DNA of 64,000 nucleotides, taken from assembly GCF_014648115.1 (NCBI RefSeq), contig NZ_BMQM01000008.1, positions 62,001 to 126,000 of the forward strand, in the 5' to 3' direction. Within the stretch, counting starts at the first letter, position 1. Each line of letters opens with the position of its first letter. Made by a program: the position numbers and the translations under genes. The notes under the pieces were generated by a model. It was not told where the DNA came from and ran no database searches. It was given only the letters and a program-made list of their open reading frames with translations. Shown here in pieces: positions 17,633-31,708 of this stretch. Source of the stretch: Deinococcus seoulensis. GTDB taxonomy: Bacteria > Deinococcota > Deinococci > Deinococcales > Deinococcaceae.

Positions 17633-18559
17633 ATGCCCGTGATCGCCGTCGACAAGCCCCTGAACCTCACCTCTCACGATGTCGTGAACCGTGCCCGGCG
17701 GGCGCGCGGCACGAAACGGGTGGGGCACACGGGCACCCTGGACCCCCTGGCGACCGGGGTGCTGGTGCTGTGCGTGGACGACAGCACGAAGGTCGTGCAG
17801 TTCATGGAGGCCGACAGCAAGGATTACCTCGCGTGGATCAGCCTGGGGGCCGGGACGCCGACCCTGGACGCCGAGGGGCCGGTCGAGGAGACGGGTGACG
17901 TGCCGCCCCTGGACCCGGCGCAGGTGCAGACGCTGCTGCAATCCTTCACGGGGCCGCAGGCGCAGGTGCCGCCGCAGTACAGCGCGATTCAGGTGGGTGG
18001 CCAGCGGGCCTACGCGGTGGCCCGGGCCGGGGGCGCGCTGGACCTGCCTGCCCGGAACGTGGTGATTCACACCCTGGACCTGCTGGGCGTGTTCCCCGGC
18101 GTGGAGGCCGCGCCGCGCACCTTCGACCCGCAGGACTGGACTCCTGCGGACACGGGGCACACCTTCACGCTGCCGCCCGCGCTGGGCGAGTTCCCCACCC
18201 TGCTGGTGCGGGCCAGCGTGGGCAGCGGCACGTACCTGCGCTCCCTGGCGCGCGACGTGGGCGCCGCACTCGGCGTGCCCGCGCACCTGGGCGGACTGGT
18301 CCGCACCCGCGTGGGCCGTTACGACCTGCGTGACGCCGTGACAGTGGACGACCTGCCCGGCGCGACCGGCATTCCCGATCTGGCCGCGCTGGACTTTCCG
18401 GTCATCGAGGCCGACGACCGCATGGCCCGTGAACTGCGCCAGGGCAAACGCCCGGCCTGGCCCGCGCAGGGCCGCCACGTCGTCACCCTGAACGGCGAAC
18501 TGGTGGCCGTCGTGGACGGCAACGGCGAGCAGCTGAAGGTCGTGCGCGCCTGGGCGTGA
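17633..18559 (+). CDS. truB: tRNA pseudouridine(55) synthase TruB
   Basis: Makes pseudouridine 55 in the T-loop of tRNAs. The 308-residue protein has the GHTGTLDPLATGVL motif with the catalytic Asp, VDKPLNLTSHDVV at the N-terminus, VPPQYSAIQVGGQRAY, the RSLARDVGAALG segment and a C-terminal PUA-like part (GKRPAWPAQG to the end). An unusual insert rich in Pro/Asp/Thr lies around residues 158-185. TAGCCT (17620-17625) ends seven bases before the ATG, fitting a leaderless mRNA. It converges on gatA with a hairpin in between. Confidence 0.96.
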   Translation: MPVIAVDKPLNLTSHDVVNRARRARGTKRVGHTGTLDPLATGVLVLCVDDSTKVVQFMEADSKDYLAWISLGAGTPTLDAEGPVEETGDVPPLDPAQVQTLLQSFTGPQAQVPPQYSAIQVGGQRAYAVARAGGALDLPARNVVIHTLDLLGVFPGVEAAPRTFDPQDWTPADTGHTFTLPPALGEFPTLLVRASVGSGTYLRSLARDVGAALGVPAHLGGLVRTRVGRYDLRDAVTVDDLPGATGIPDLAALDFPVIEADDRMARELRQGKRPAWPAQGRHVVTLNGELVAVVDGNGEQLKVVRAWA

Positions 18560-18562
18560 GGG

Positions 18563-18605
18563 GGATGTGGGGTGTAGAACGAGCCGTTCCCGACAATCCA
18601 CATCC
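18563..18605. terminator. Hairpin between truB and gatA
   Basis: GGATGTGG (18563-18570) pairs with CCACATCC (18598-18605). It lies between convergent genes and probably ends both transcripts, though no T-tract is seen. Confidence 0.55.
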
Positions 18606-18615
18606 CACGCCGTCT

Positions 18616-20088
<1,473 letters not shown>

Positions 20089-20169
20089 ACCCGGTCAGTC
20101 TAGCGGCGCGGCCCGGCCCGGTGCGCCCGGCTGCCTGAACCGGGGCACGGACGGCGCAGCGCACACCCT

Positions 20170-20214
20170 GGCACCGGAGTTCATGGCACCGGAGTTCATG
20201 GCGCCGGGGTCCAT
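20170..20214. repeat. 15-bp tandem repeat, three units
   Basis: GGCACCGGAGTTCAT repeats at 20170-20184 and 20185-20199, with a diverged third unit at 20200-20214. It lies upstream of gatA and could be a slippage tract or a protein-binding array. Confidence 0.75.
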
Positions 20215-20224
20215 ACAACAGGCC

Positions 20225-20260
20225 GGGCGGGACGGCTCCCCTCACAGAACCGTCCCGCCC
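20225..20260. terminator. Hairpin downstream of CAP lipoprotein gene
   Basis: A perfect 11-bp stem GGGCGGGACGG (20225-20235) with CCGTCCCGCCC (20250-20260). On the plus strand it is followed by TTTGTTTG, while the adjacent gene reads minus, so it may be bidirectional. Confidence 0.6.
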
Positions 20261-20313
20261 TTTGTTTGTCGCGTGCGCCCAGCTTCAACCCTGGTGCGCT
20301 GTGCGGTCACGCT

Positions 20314-20907
20314 TCAGCGCGTGCCGTAATCCTGCACCCAGTAGGTGCCGTACTTGCTGCCGGGCTTGTACACGTAGCCCACGCCCACTTCTTTCAGGGT
20401 GGGGTCCATCAGGGTCTTGCAGTGGCTGGGGCTGTTCAGCCAGCCCTGCGTGACGTTCCCGAGGGTGTACCCGGCAGCGATGTTCTCGCCGATCTCCTGC
20501 CAGCCCGTGTACCCGGCGGCCTCGGCGCGCTGGGCGGGCGTGCGGCCTTCAGGCGTGACGTGGTCGAAGTAGGCGCGTTCGGCCATGTCGGTGGCGTGGG
20601 CGCGGGCGGCCCCGGCGAGGTACCCGTTCCAGGTGACGGGCGCGGCGGCGGCGAACGCTTCCGTGCCGCAGCTGCGGGGCACGGCGCGCGCCTCGTTGAT
20701 CTCCTTGAGGATCTGGGCTTCCTCGGCGCTCATGACCTGACTGCCGGCGTCGTGCGCGGCGCTGCCCTGACCGCCGGTGGTGTTGCTGCTGCCGATGGCG
20801 GCGCCGGGGGTGCCTGCACTGGGGGCGCTGGGGCCGCCGCCGCAGGAGGCGAGCAGCAGGGTGGCGGCGGGAATCAGAACGGTCAGGGTCAGTTTCAGGG
20901 TAGGCAT
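20314..20907 (-). CDS. CAP (SCP/PR1) domain lipoprotein
   Basis: A 197-residue lipoprotein. The signal peptide ends in a lipobox (LLASC, Cys at about 22), followed by a Gly/Ser/Ala linker (to about 55) and a CAP domain (about 62-197). Characteristic pieces are LKEINEARAVPRSCG, YLAGAARAHATDMAERAYFDH, GENIAAGYT, WLNSPSHCKTLMDP and the terminal WVQDYG. Putative active-site His residues (FDHVTPEG, SPSHC) are kept. Bacterial CAP proteins are envelope proteins of largely unknown role. An unusual upstream palindrome at 21023-21038 may take part in regulation. Confidence 0.92.
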   Translation of the reverse strand: MPTLKLTLTVLIPAATLLLASCGGGPSAPSAGTPGAAIGSSNTTGGQGSAAHDAGSQVMSAEEAQILKEINEARAVPRSCGTEAFAAAAPVTWNGYLAGAARAHATDMAERAYFDHVTPEGRTPAQRAEAAGYTGWQEIGENIAAGYTLGNVTQGWLNSPSHCKTLMDPTLKEVGVGYVYKPGSKYGTYWVQDYGTR

Positions 20908-21022
20908 ATGAGGGTCCTTTTTCGCTGTCTGAGTGAAGCAGCGGTTGAAGTGCCCTTACCTTAGCCAGAGGCCCCTTTCAGGCCGCTCACGACGCGTTTG
21001 ATGAAGTGCCCCCCCGCCGATC

Positions 21023-21038
21023 ACCCCCATATGGGGGT
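21023..21038. promoter_or_regulatory. Perfect palindrome ACCCCCATATGGGGGT
   Basis: A 16-bp perfect palindrome with C5/G5 arms, 115 bases upstream of the CAP lipoprotein gene. The C-tract/G-tract form resembles operators of CsoR/RcnR-type metal repressors, but no such regulator is nearby, so the assignment is speculative. Confidence 0.4.
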
Positions 21039-21146
21039 ACGAAATCGACAGGTGCGGCCCCACTGCCTATCCGGATAAATGTCGCCTCAGACGCACTTTA
21101 TGCCGCCCTCCGCTTTCCTGGCTGGGGGGAAGGCCGGTACAGCAAG

Positions 21147-21178
21147 GGGGCGGTCCGCCCTGATTCGCTGACCGCCCC
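21147..21178 (-). terminator. Terminator of the TPR gene
   Basis: GGGGCGGTC (21147-21155) pairs with GACCGCCCC (21170-21178), about 90 bases downstream of the TPR stop on the minus strand. Confidence 0.5.
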
Positions 21179-21267
21179 GCAGAAAAAGTGTTGTGAGAGA
21201 CCTGTGAAGCTCTGTAAGAGTTCTGTGACAGAAACAGCCCGGACCCGTCTGGCAGGCCCGGCCGGCC

Positions 21268-22464
21268 TCAGCGCACGCGGTTCAGGCCGTCCTGCGCGGC
21301 CTTGTAGGCCGGGCTGAGCTTCAGGGCCGCCTCGTAGTTCTCGCGGGCCTTCAGGCGGTCAGGCGCCACCGCGCCCGCGCCACGCTCGTAACTCAGGCCC
21401 AGGTAGTACAGGTACTCGGGCGTGGCGCTGCCCAGCGCGGCGGCGCGCGTCAGGTTCTCGCGCGCGGTCTTCAGGTCGCCGCCGTCCAGGTTCAGGCGAC
21501 CCAGGTAGTAGTAGAACTCCGGGTACCGCAGCGGGTCGAGCGTCACGGCCTGCGTCAGCTGCGCGCGGGCGGTGGCCGTGTCCTTACTCAGGTAACTGAC
21601 CACGCCGTACTGACCGACCGCGTAGGCGTTCTTGGGGGCCAGCCTCGCCGCCTGCGCCGCCTCGGGCCGGGCGGCCGTCATGTTGCCGCTCAGGGCCAGC
21701 AGCTTGGCGTAGTACGCGCGGTTGAAGGCGTCGCGGGGGTCCACGATCACCGCCTGTTGCAGGTAATCCAGCGCCTGCGGGATATTCCCGGTCGCGTAGT
21801 ACATGTCGCCCAGGTTGTACAGCAGGATCGAGTTGTCGGGGTTCAGGGTGGTCGCCTGCCGGAACGCCTCGATGGCTTTCGTGGCGTCGCCCTGCAACTT
21901 GTACACGTACCCGCGCTCGTTCCAGACGCGGCTCAGTTGCACGTTCCGGCCCGTCCCGGCCGCCTGCGCGATCGCCTCGGCGTCGGTCAGGACGCGCAGC
22001 GCCTCGCTCAGGTTGCCGCTGACGGCCGCGCGGTCGCCCGCGCCGATGTACTGCTGCACGAACGCCTGCGACAGCGAGATGTACCCGTCGAAGTTGCGGC
22101 TGTCCACGCTGATCAGCCGCTTGAGCGTCTCGATCCCGGCGCTGTACAGGCGCAGTTTCACCTGCGAGCGGCCCAGGCCGATCAGGGCGTCGGTGTTGCG
22201 GGGGTCGACTTCGCTCGCGGCACGGTACGCCACGTACGCCTGATCGAACTGCCCCTGCTCGTAGTAGTACACGCCCAGCGCCACGTAATTCGCCGCCGGA
22301 ATGGCCCGCACGGGCGCCGCCGGAGGCACCGCAGCGGGAGTCGGGGCTGCCGGAGCCGGAGCGGCCGGGGCCACGGGAACGGGCGTGGTGGTGGTCTGGG
22401 CCGCCGCGAGGCCCAGGGTGGTCAGCAGGCCCAGCAGGCCAGAAACAGTCGTGCGTCGATTCAC
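21268..22464 (-). CDS. Secreted TPR repeat protein
   Basis: A 398-residue exported protein with a signal peptide (to about residue 23, LGLAAAQ), a Pro/Ala/Val linker (24-60), and about eight tetratricopeptide repeats to the C-terminus (for example [59 protein letters not shown]). TPRs scaffold protein complexes; the partner is unknown, and pilus or envelope assembly are possibilities. The start is GTG at 22464 with GGAGGT seven bases upstream; the longer open frame upstream is a shadow of coaE. It is divergent from coaE. Confidence 0.88.
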   Translation of the reverse strand: MNRRTTVSGLLGLLTTLGLAAAQTTTTPVPVAPAAPAPAAPTPAAVPPAAPVRAIPAANYVALGVYYYEQGQFDQAYVAYRAASEVDPRNTDALIGLGRSQVKLRLYSAGIETLKRLISVDSRNFDGYISLSQAFVQQYIGAGDRAAVSGNLSEALRVLTDAEAIAQAAGTGRNVQLSRVWNERGYVYKLQGDATKAIEAFRQATTLNPDNSILLYNLGDMYYATGNIPQALDYLQQAVIVDPRDAFNRAYYAKLLALSGNMTAARPEAAQAARLAPKNAYAVGQYGVVSYLSKDTATARAQLTQAVTLDPLRYPEFYYYLGRLNLDGGDLKTARENLTRAAALGSATPEYLYYLGLSYERGAGAVAPDRLKARENYEAALKLSPAYKAAQDGLNRVR

Positions 22465-22710
22465 TCGGAAACCTCCGTGGGGTTCAGTCCGGCAACGGTG
22501 CGCCGGGCTGACCACGCCCTGCCAGAATGTGGCATGAGCGGATAATACGTGAGAACGGTCACAGCTCGGGTGAAGTCGCTGTGAGATGCGCAGAAGCTCA
22601 TTCTGACAGTCTTCACCGACCGAATGACCGGTGTCTGATAGAGACCACGCCCGGCGCGCTCCACGGCAGGCGTCCCGGCTCGCTCCGCAGTCGCTGCTAC
22701 AGTCAGACAC

Positions 22711-23367
22711 ATGAGTCCCGCCGACCGTCACCCAGCCGGTAACGCACCCCCCGTGCCACCGACCGCGCCGCGCACCGTCCGCCGGATCGGACTGACCGGC
22801 AGCATCGGCGCGGGCAAGAGCACCGTCGCAGCCCTGATGCGCGCACGCGGCCTGACCGTCCTGGACGCCGACGAGCAGGCACGCCTGGTCACGCAGGACC
22901 CCGAGGTGCTGACCCTGCTGGACGCCCGTTTCCCCGGTGTGGTCGTGGGCGGCACCCTGGACCGCGCCGCGCTGGCCGCGCAGGTGTTCGGCAACCCGGC
23001 CGCGCTGACGGACCTGAACGCCATCACGCACCCACGCGTCCGGACGCGCATGGCGGCGCTGGAAGATCAGGCCGCCGCGCGCGGCGAACGCGTGGTCGTG
23101 CAGGACGTACCCCTGCTGTTCGAGGGCAGCCTGCACGCGCAGATGGACGCCGTGATCGTCGTGGATGCCCCCCTCCCGCTGCGCGTGCGGCGCGTCATGG
23201 ACCGCAGCGGCCTGAGCGAACCCGAGGTCCTGGCCCGCGACGCCCGCCAGATGCCCGCCGACCAGAAACGCCAGCGCGCCACCGTCGTCATCGACAACAG
23301 CGGCGACCACGCCCACCTGGAAGCGCAGGTGGACGCCGCGCTGCGCCAGCTGGGGCTGGGCGGTTGA
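22711..23367 (+). CDS. coaE: Dephospho-CoA kinase
   Basis: Last step of coenzyme A synthesis: phosphorylates the 3'-hydroxyl of dephospho-CoA. The 218-residue protein has the P-loop [12 protein letters not shown] (about 28-39), [30 protein letters not shown] and a C-terminal [23 protein letters not shown]. The first 22 residues are a Pro/Ala extension not usual in the family. TACAGT (22698-22703) ends seven bases before the ATG, so translation from position 22711 is favoured. Its TGA is the first triplet of the heptamer tandem repeat that follows. Confidence 0.95.
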   Translation: MSPADRHPAGNAPPVPPTAPRTVRRIGLTGSIGAGKSTVAALMRARGLTVLDADEQARLVTQDPEVLTLLDARFPGVVVGGTLDRAALAAQVFGNPAALTDLNAITHPRVRTRMAALEDQAAARGERVVVQDVPLLFEGSLHAQMDAVIVVDAPLPLRVRRVMDRSGLSEPEVLARDARQMPADQKRQRATVVIDNSGDHAHLEAQVDAALRQLGLGG

Positions 23368-23440
23368 TGGCTGATGGCTGATGGCTGATGGCTGATGGCT
23401 GATGGCTGATGGCTGATGGCTGATGGCTGATGGCTGATGG
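23365..23440. repeat. Heptanucleotide tandem repeat (TGATGGC)n
   Basis: Ten full TGATGGC units plus TGATGG, 76 bases without a mismatch. The first TGA is the coaE stop codon. It lies between convergent coaE and pyrG. Perfect purity suggests recent slippage expansion and probable length variation between strains. Confidence 0.97.
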
Positions 23441-23554
23441 TCAACAGCGTGTGCGCGACCCGGCCTCCCCTGTCAAGGTCGCCCACGCCCCACACCCCCA
23501 ACAGCGAGGGGGGCGGCCACGCCTCGCGCCGCCGCCCCCCTCCCCTGACCGTGG

Positions 23555-25195
<1,641 letters not shown>

Positions 25196-25243
25196 GTCTG
25201 ACCGCGAGCGCCCGCCCCACGCGGGGCCACCCCACTGCAACGG

Positions 25244-25282
<39 letters not shown>

Positions 25283-25293
25283 TGATCCTATCA

Positions 25294-25427
25294 CACGGAC
25301 TCCGATTGAGTGGGCTGCGAAGCCCATGCAATCCGAGCGGATGCGAGAAGGAGCCAGGCGGGTTCCGGGCGTGGAGTTGGCAACCCGGTGGGGTTCCGGG
25401 TTGTCAGCGAAACAGACGGAATCCGTA
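25294..25427 (-). mobile_element. MITE-like element, copy D
   Basis: Same family, same orientation as copy C, about 134 bp, flanked by tca (25291-25293) and tcg (25428-25430). It lies between the pilin-like operon's 3' end and pyrG. Confidence 0.85.
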
Positions 25428-25470
25428 TCGCACCGGCCCACCCGGCAAGGCAGGCCGGCGGGTGGGCGCG

Positions 25471-26298
25471 TCAGGGGTTCAGGCGGCCCACGTTGCGCGG
25501 CGAGACCAGCACGCCCTGCACCCAGGTGGTGGGGTCGGTGCCGGGGCGGGCCGGGACGACCACGGCCTTGCCTGCCACGGTGCGGCTGACGCTGAGGTTC
25601 ACGGTCACGCGGGTCTGCCCGGCCACCTGCGGCCCGGCGGGCGGCGCGGTGAACAGCGGGGGCAGGCCGGTCACGGCGGGCTGCACGTAGTCCAGCAGGA
25701 GTTTGCCGTTCGCGCCGTTCAGGCCGCCGGGGGCCAGGGCCGTCAGCTCGGTGACGGTGGGCGGCGTGGTCTGCACGAGGTTCTTGGTGTACTCGATGAG
25801 CAGCCAGCTGCCTTCGTTGCTGGGGTCCGCGCCGGGATCGTTCTGGGTACCGGTGGAGTCGTCAACCCAGGTTTTACGCAGCACCGGGTAATAGGCCTTG
25901 AACTTGTAGCAGGCGTTCCCGTTGGTGGAGCTGCAGCCGCTCACAGCTTCCTGCGGGGCCTTCACGATGGCGAGGATGGGTGCCGAGGCGCTGCCGACCA
26001 CCCAGGCGCCCCCGCCGGGCCGTTTGGTCGTATCTCCGCCGCCCAGGTTCAGGGTGGTGCCCTGCGGGTACACGTACGCGGCCTCGCGGACGTTGGCGAT
26101 CAGGTAGTTCTGCGCGATCTGGAATTCCTGAAGCAGGTCGTTGCGCGCCTGAAGGTCACCGGACGACCGCGACGACGAGATGAGTAACGAGGACGCGGCG
26201 AACATGATGATCAGGGCCAGCGCGACGGCCACGAGCAGTTCGATCAGGGTGAAGGCGGCCGTGTGCACGTCGGGGCGGGTTGGCGGCGGGGTGGTCAT
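25471..26298 (-). CDS. Prepilin-type protein, PilW-like
   Basis: A 275-residue minor pilin or pseudopilin. The class III signal is clear: FTLIELLVAVALALIIMFA, with the conserved Phe+1 and Glu+5 after a short leader (cleavage near TAA|FTL, about residue 15), so PilD-type peptidase processing is expected. The remaining 240 residues include two Cys (SGCSSTNGNACYKFK) that could form a disulfide and mostly beta-rich sequence. It is the last gene of a four-gene pilin-like operon and overlaps the previous gene by ATGA. PilW is named by position and size, not by strong similarity. Confidence 0.85.
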   Translation of the reverse strand: MTTPPPTRPDVHTAAFTLIELLVAVALALIIMFAASSLLISSSRSSGDLQARNDLLQEFQIAQNYLIANVREAAYVYPQGTTLNLGGGDTTKRPGGGAWVVGSASAPILAIVKAPQEAVSGCSSTNGNACYKFKAYYPVLRKTWVDDSTGTQNDPGADPSNEGSWLLIEYTKNLVQTTPPTVTELTALAPGGLNGANGKLLLDYVQPAVTGLPPLFTAPPAGPQVAGQTRVTVNLSVSRTVAGKAVVVPARPGTDPTTWVQGVLVSPRNVGRLNP

Positions 26299-26774
26299 GG
26301 GCGGGCCACGTCCACGCTGAGGCTGGAGGTCGCGCCGCCCAGCGTGACCTGCACGTTGATGCGCCGCACGGGCGCGGTGTCCGGTGGGTTGCTGCCGCAG
26401 GTGGTGTTCAGGGCGGGGGTGCCGGTGGGGTTGCCGTTCACGTCCAGGTTGGTCAGCGTGACCTGCGCGCCTGCCGGGAGGGGCTGGGTCGCGCAACGCT
26501 GGTCGTAGTTGGCGACACTGAGCCAGTCGCCGCGCACGGCCTCGATGACCTGCTGCGCCTGCTGCGTGGCCGTGACCTGCTGGTTGCTGCGGCGCGTCAG
26601 GCCGAAAAAGCCGGTCAGGGGGGTCAGGACGACCAGGGCGATGACGCTGGTCAGGAACACGGCCACGAGCACCTCGATGATCGTGAACCCCTGCGTGCGG
26701 CCGGTCTGCGCGGGCGTGGTCTGCGCGGGCGTGGTCCGGGTGGGCGTGGGCTGGGTGCGGTTAGTTCGTTGCAT
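26295..26774 (-). CDS. Prepilin-type protein, PilV-like
   Basis: A 159-residue pseudopilin with an unusually long, Thr/Pro/Gln-rich leader (repeated TTPAQT) before the methylation motif GFTIIEVLVAVFLTSVIALVVL. The Glu+5 is present. The mature part has two Cys residues (DQRCATQ and NTTCGSN). It starts with ATG at 26774, 14 bases inside the GspH-like gene, and its stop overlaps the next start (ATGA), so translation is coupled. It probably contributes to a type IV pilus tip or related export/DNA-uptake machine. Confidence 0.85.
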   Translation of the reverse strand: MQRTNRTQPTPTRTTPAQTTPAQTGRTQGFTIIEVLVAVFLTSVIALVVLTPLTGFFGLTRRSNQQVTATQQAQQVIEAVRGDWLSVANYDQRCATQPLPAGAQVTLTNLDVNGNPTGTPALNTTCGSNPPDTAPVRRINVQVTLGGATSSLSVDVARP

Positions 26775-27216
26775 CGATCATGACCTTTCCGGTGATTCCG
26801 ACGACCTTGACCTTCAGGCTGCGCGTGCCGCCGGGGCTGGTGAGGGTCCAGGTGACGCCGTTGCCGCCAGTGGTGCCGGTCGGGGCGACGTACACGACGC
26901 TGGGGCCGCCGCTCGCGCCGGTCAGCGTGACCCCGGCTGGCAGCGTGCGCGTCTGCGGCGTTCCGGCGCGCGTGAAGGTGTACGTGGACGAGTTGGCGGC
27001 GACCGTGACGCTGGCGGACTGCCCGGTTTTCAGGGCCTCGCTGCGCGCCTGGCGCAGGTCGCCGGTCAGTTGCGAGGCGGCCTCGCGCACCTGGTTGGCG
27101 CGGTACGTGCCGATCAGCGAGAAGCTGAAGATACCCGCCACGACTGCCAGGATGGCCATGGCAATCAGCAGTTCCAGCAGCGTGAAGGCGGCCTGCCGGG
27201 TGCGGGCGGCCTTCAC
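26761..27216 (-). CDS. Prepilin-type protein, GspH/FimT-like
   Basis: A 151-residue pseudopilin. A short basic leader (VKAARTRQA) precedes AFTLLELLIAMAILAVVAGIF with Glu+5; a GspH-like body follows (EAASQLTGDLRQARSEALKTG, then beta strands ending KVVGITGKVMIDATN). The GTG start at 27216 overlaps the stop of the large PilX-like gene as GTGA; a much longer open frame upstream is only a shadow of that gene. It is second of four in the operon. Confidence 0.88.
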   Translation of the reverse strand: MKAARTRQAAFTLLELLIAMAILAVVAGIFSFSLIGTYRANQVREAASQLTGDLRQARSEALKTGQSASVTVAANSSTYTFTRAGTPQTRTLPAGVTLTGASGGPSVVYVAPTGTTGGNGVTWTLTSPGGTRSLKVKVVGITGKVMIDATN

Positions 27217-29216
27217 GGGTTCCCTGCCGTGCTGACGGTGTCGCCGCGCAGGCGGGGTTCGGCGACGGGGGTGGCGCCGTCGTACAGGCCGACCGTCCAG
27301 GTTTCGGCTGTCGGGAAGTACGGGGGGCGCAGCCCGGCCAGGGTGCGGGGGTCGAACACGAAGTTGCGGCTGTACCCGGTCTGCTGCACGTCGCCGCTGG
27401 TGGTGCCGAACGCGCCGTAGTAGTTCTCGATGACGCCGCCGATCAGGTTGACGCTGCCCAGGGCGCCGCCGGTGTTGTAGCCGTCGACCTGCACGGCGCC
27501 CTGTCCGGCCATCAGGACGGCGTGGATGGTGGGGTTGTTCCCGAGTTCGGTGGCTTTGCCGTTGCCGGGGCGGATGAGGTTCACGTTGCCCTGGCTGGCG
27601 TAGATGCCCAGGATGTTCTGTGCGTTCAGGTTGGTGCAGGGGGCGGGCGTGACGGTGCCGTCCGGGTTGCGGGTGTGCGCGCCGCTGCACGGGGGGTCGG
27701 CGTAGCGCAGGTCGCTGGTGATGTCGATGTCGCCGTCGGCGGCCAGGGTCACTCCGGCAAAGGGGGCGATGGCGGCGCCTGACGCGGCGTTCGGTCCGGC
27801 GTTCAGGCTGCCGACGTTCCCGCTGACGTGGATCACGCCGTTGAAGCCAGCGGCGGGCGTGCCGGGCGCGAAGGTGCCGTCGGGGTTGCGGGTGGCGTCC
27901 TGCCAGCTGCCGTCGGGCGCCAGGATGCGCAGGCGGCGGTCCGTGCCGAAGGCCAGCTGGGTGGTGACGGGCGCGCCGCCCGCGTCGGTGGTGAATGTCA
28001 CGCGCTGCACGTCCTGCCCGCCGACCGTGTCTCGGTACAGGCTGAGGCTGCTGACGTTCCCGGCAATGGCGATCCCGCCCGCCTGCGCCGCCGCCTGCTG
28101 GTTGTTGCCGTTGATGGGCAGCGGCAGGACCGGCGAGTCCCAGTCCACGCCCGCCGCGAAGGTGGGGGCAATACTGGGGTTGGCGGCGCAGGCCGTGTCG
28201 CCGGTGGCACACTCGGTGGGCGCGCTGGCGCTGGGGGTCATGTCGGCGGCGCTGCGGTAGGTTCCGGCGAAGTACGCGCCGGGCTGCGCGGCGGCCTTCG
28301 TGATGGCGTTGCACTGCGGCCCCAGGCTCCCGGCGGGGCAGCCGGCGCTGGTGACGGCCCCCCCGAACCAGGGTTTGCCCTGGAACATGAACTGCTGGTT
28401 GGTGTGGACCGGGCCGCTGAACAGGGTGCGGCTGGTGAAGGTGATGCGGTCGCTGCTGTTCTCGGAGGCGGCGCTGTTGAAGTGGTGGTTGGTCAGCAGG
28501 GCGTAGGGGGCCAGCGAGGGCTGGCTGACCAGCAGGTTCAGGGTGGGCAGGTTCGACCGGACCCGGACGGTGCGGGTGGCCGCCCCGGCGCGGCCCGTGA
28601 CGACCACGTCGGGTACTTCGAAGGTCACGCGGTACTGGGTGGCGCTGTCCCGGATGACGGCCAGGGGTTTCAGGCCGTAACTGACGGTGTACGTGGAGGC
28701 GTCCTGATCGCCGTTCAGGGGGACGCCCTGCGTGCCGGAGAACAGGTCGGACCAGAAGCGGCTGCGGACCTCGGGGGTGGCTCCGGCGATGCCGGCTTCC
28801 AGGAAGGCCTGCTGGTTCACGGCGTTCACGAGCAGCGAGACGCGGGCGTTCACGCCAGTGCCGGCGCTGTTCAGGCCGGTCGTGGGGTTCAGGGTGCAGA
28901 GGGTCGCGCCGTCAGCGGCGGCGGGCAGGCTGCTCAGGCCGCACAGCGCGGCGAGGTCGCTCATGACCTGCGCGCCGTCCGGGGGCAGAGAGGCGCTGCT
29001 GAGCAGGCCGCCCATGACGCGCAGCCGGGCCTGCACGCGGGCCGCGCCGGACTCGGCGGCGAACTGGGCGCGCACGATGGCATCCTGATCGACGCTGGAG
29101 CGCCGGGTGGCGAGCGTGACCTGAGCGGTGACGCTCATGATCACGGCCAGGATCAGCATGACGAACAGCAGCGACACGATCAGCGTCGCGCCCTGGGTAC
29201 GATCTGATGGCCGCAT
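27213..29216 (-). CDS. Large PilX-like surface protein (possible DUF4900 type)
   Basis: A 667-residue protein with an N-terminal hydrophobic helix (ATLIVSLLFVMLILAVIMSV, about 10-30) like PilX-type proteins but without a consensus pilin cleavage site. The ectodomain is Gly/Ala/Asn-rich and beta-helix-like, with many short repeats, and contains two close Cys pairs (ECATGDTACAANP and SAGCPAGSLGPQCNA). It may belong to the DUF4900 family described in Deinococcus-Thermus; this is from memory of the architecture. It is the first gene of the pilin operon and probably the operon's defining surface component. Confidence 0.82.
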   Translation of the reverse strand: MRPSDRTQGATLIVSLLFVMLILAVIMSVTAQVTLATRRSSVDQDAIVRAQFAAESGAARVQARLRVMGGLLSSASLPPDGAQVMSDLAALCGLSSLPAAADGATLCTLNPTTGLNSAGTGVNARVSLLVNAVNQQAFLEAGIAGATPEVRSRFWSDLFSGTQGVPLNGDQDASTYTVSYGLKPLAVIRDSATQYRVTFEVPDVVVTGRAGAATRTVRVRSNLPTLNLLVSQPSLAPYALLTNHHFNSAASENSSDRITFTSRTLFSGPVHTNQQFMFQGKPWFGGAVTSAGCPAGSLGPQCNAITKAAAQPGAYFAGTYRSAADMTPSASAPTECATGDTACAANPSIAPTFAAGVDWDSPVLPLPINGNNQQAAAQAGGIAIAGNVSSLSLYRDTVGGQDVQRVTFTTDAGGAPVTTQLAFGTDRRLRILAPDGSWQDATRNPDGTFAPGTPAAGFNGVIHVSGNVGSLNAGPNAASGAAIAPFAGVTLAADGDIDITSDLRYADPPCSGAHTRNPDGTVTPAPCTNLNAQNILGIYASQGNVNLIRPGNGKATELGNNPTIHAVLMAGQGAVQVDGYNTGGALGSVNLIGGVIENYYGAFGTTSGDVQQTGYSRNFVFDPRTLAGLRPPYFPTAETWTVGLYDGATPVAEPRLRGDTVSTAGNP

Positions 29217-29367
29217 GGCTCCCAGTATGGGCCGCGAATGAGAAAAATCTCACCCCCAATGCGGGGACTGTGAAAATCCTCAAATCCGCGTGACTTCCAG
29301 TGACAGTTCTGTAAGATGGTTTGCCCGATTCAGCGCCGGGTGTGTGCAGGAACCTGAGCGGGCCAGC

Positions 29368-31503
<2,136 letters not shown>

Positions 31504-31573
31504 AGACCAGCAGCATAGCAAGCCCCGGCCCATTCCGCCATGAACAAAACGGGGCCGGGGCGCGGAAAGGGGG

Positions 31574-31708
31574 TCAGCGGCGGCTGAGGCGACGGGCGGC
31601 GCGGCGCACCCAGCGGGTCAGGGAGCGGGCCGGGCGCTGGGAGCGGGCCACGTCCTGCGTTTCCCGCAGGCGGGCTTTGGTGTACAGGTCGAGGTCATTG
31701 CTATACAT
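31574..31708 (-). CDS. 44-residue Arg-rich small protein
   Basis: A short ORF, ATG (31708-31706) to TGA (31576-31574). It reads MYSNDLDLYTKARLRETQDV at the N-terminus and ends RRAARRLSRR, giving a basic tail with an acidic start. Codon choice in the frame is like neighbouring genes (third positions mostly G/C). It lies just upstream of recD2 and downstream of an AT-rich block. No ribosome-binding site is obvious. It may be a nucleic-acid-binding peptide; no family is recognised. Confidence 0.5.
   Translation of the reverse strand: MYSNDLDLYTKARLRETQDVARSQRPARSLTRWVRRAARRLSRR

Larger units (their letters stand above)
20908..21267. promoter_or_regulatory. Intergenic region upstream of the CAP gene
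   Basis: 360 bases without a gene between the TPR gene stop and the CAP start. It holds a perfect 16-bp palindrome (21023-21038), the likely TPR terminator (21147-21178), and AGGACC as a possible ribosome-binding site for CAP. The ORFs on either strand here look non-coding. Confidence 0.45.

Noticed and set aside
23365..23440. CRISPR array from short direct repeats
   Set aside because: Units are seven bases without spacers; a simple tandem repeat.
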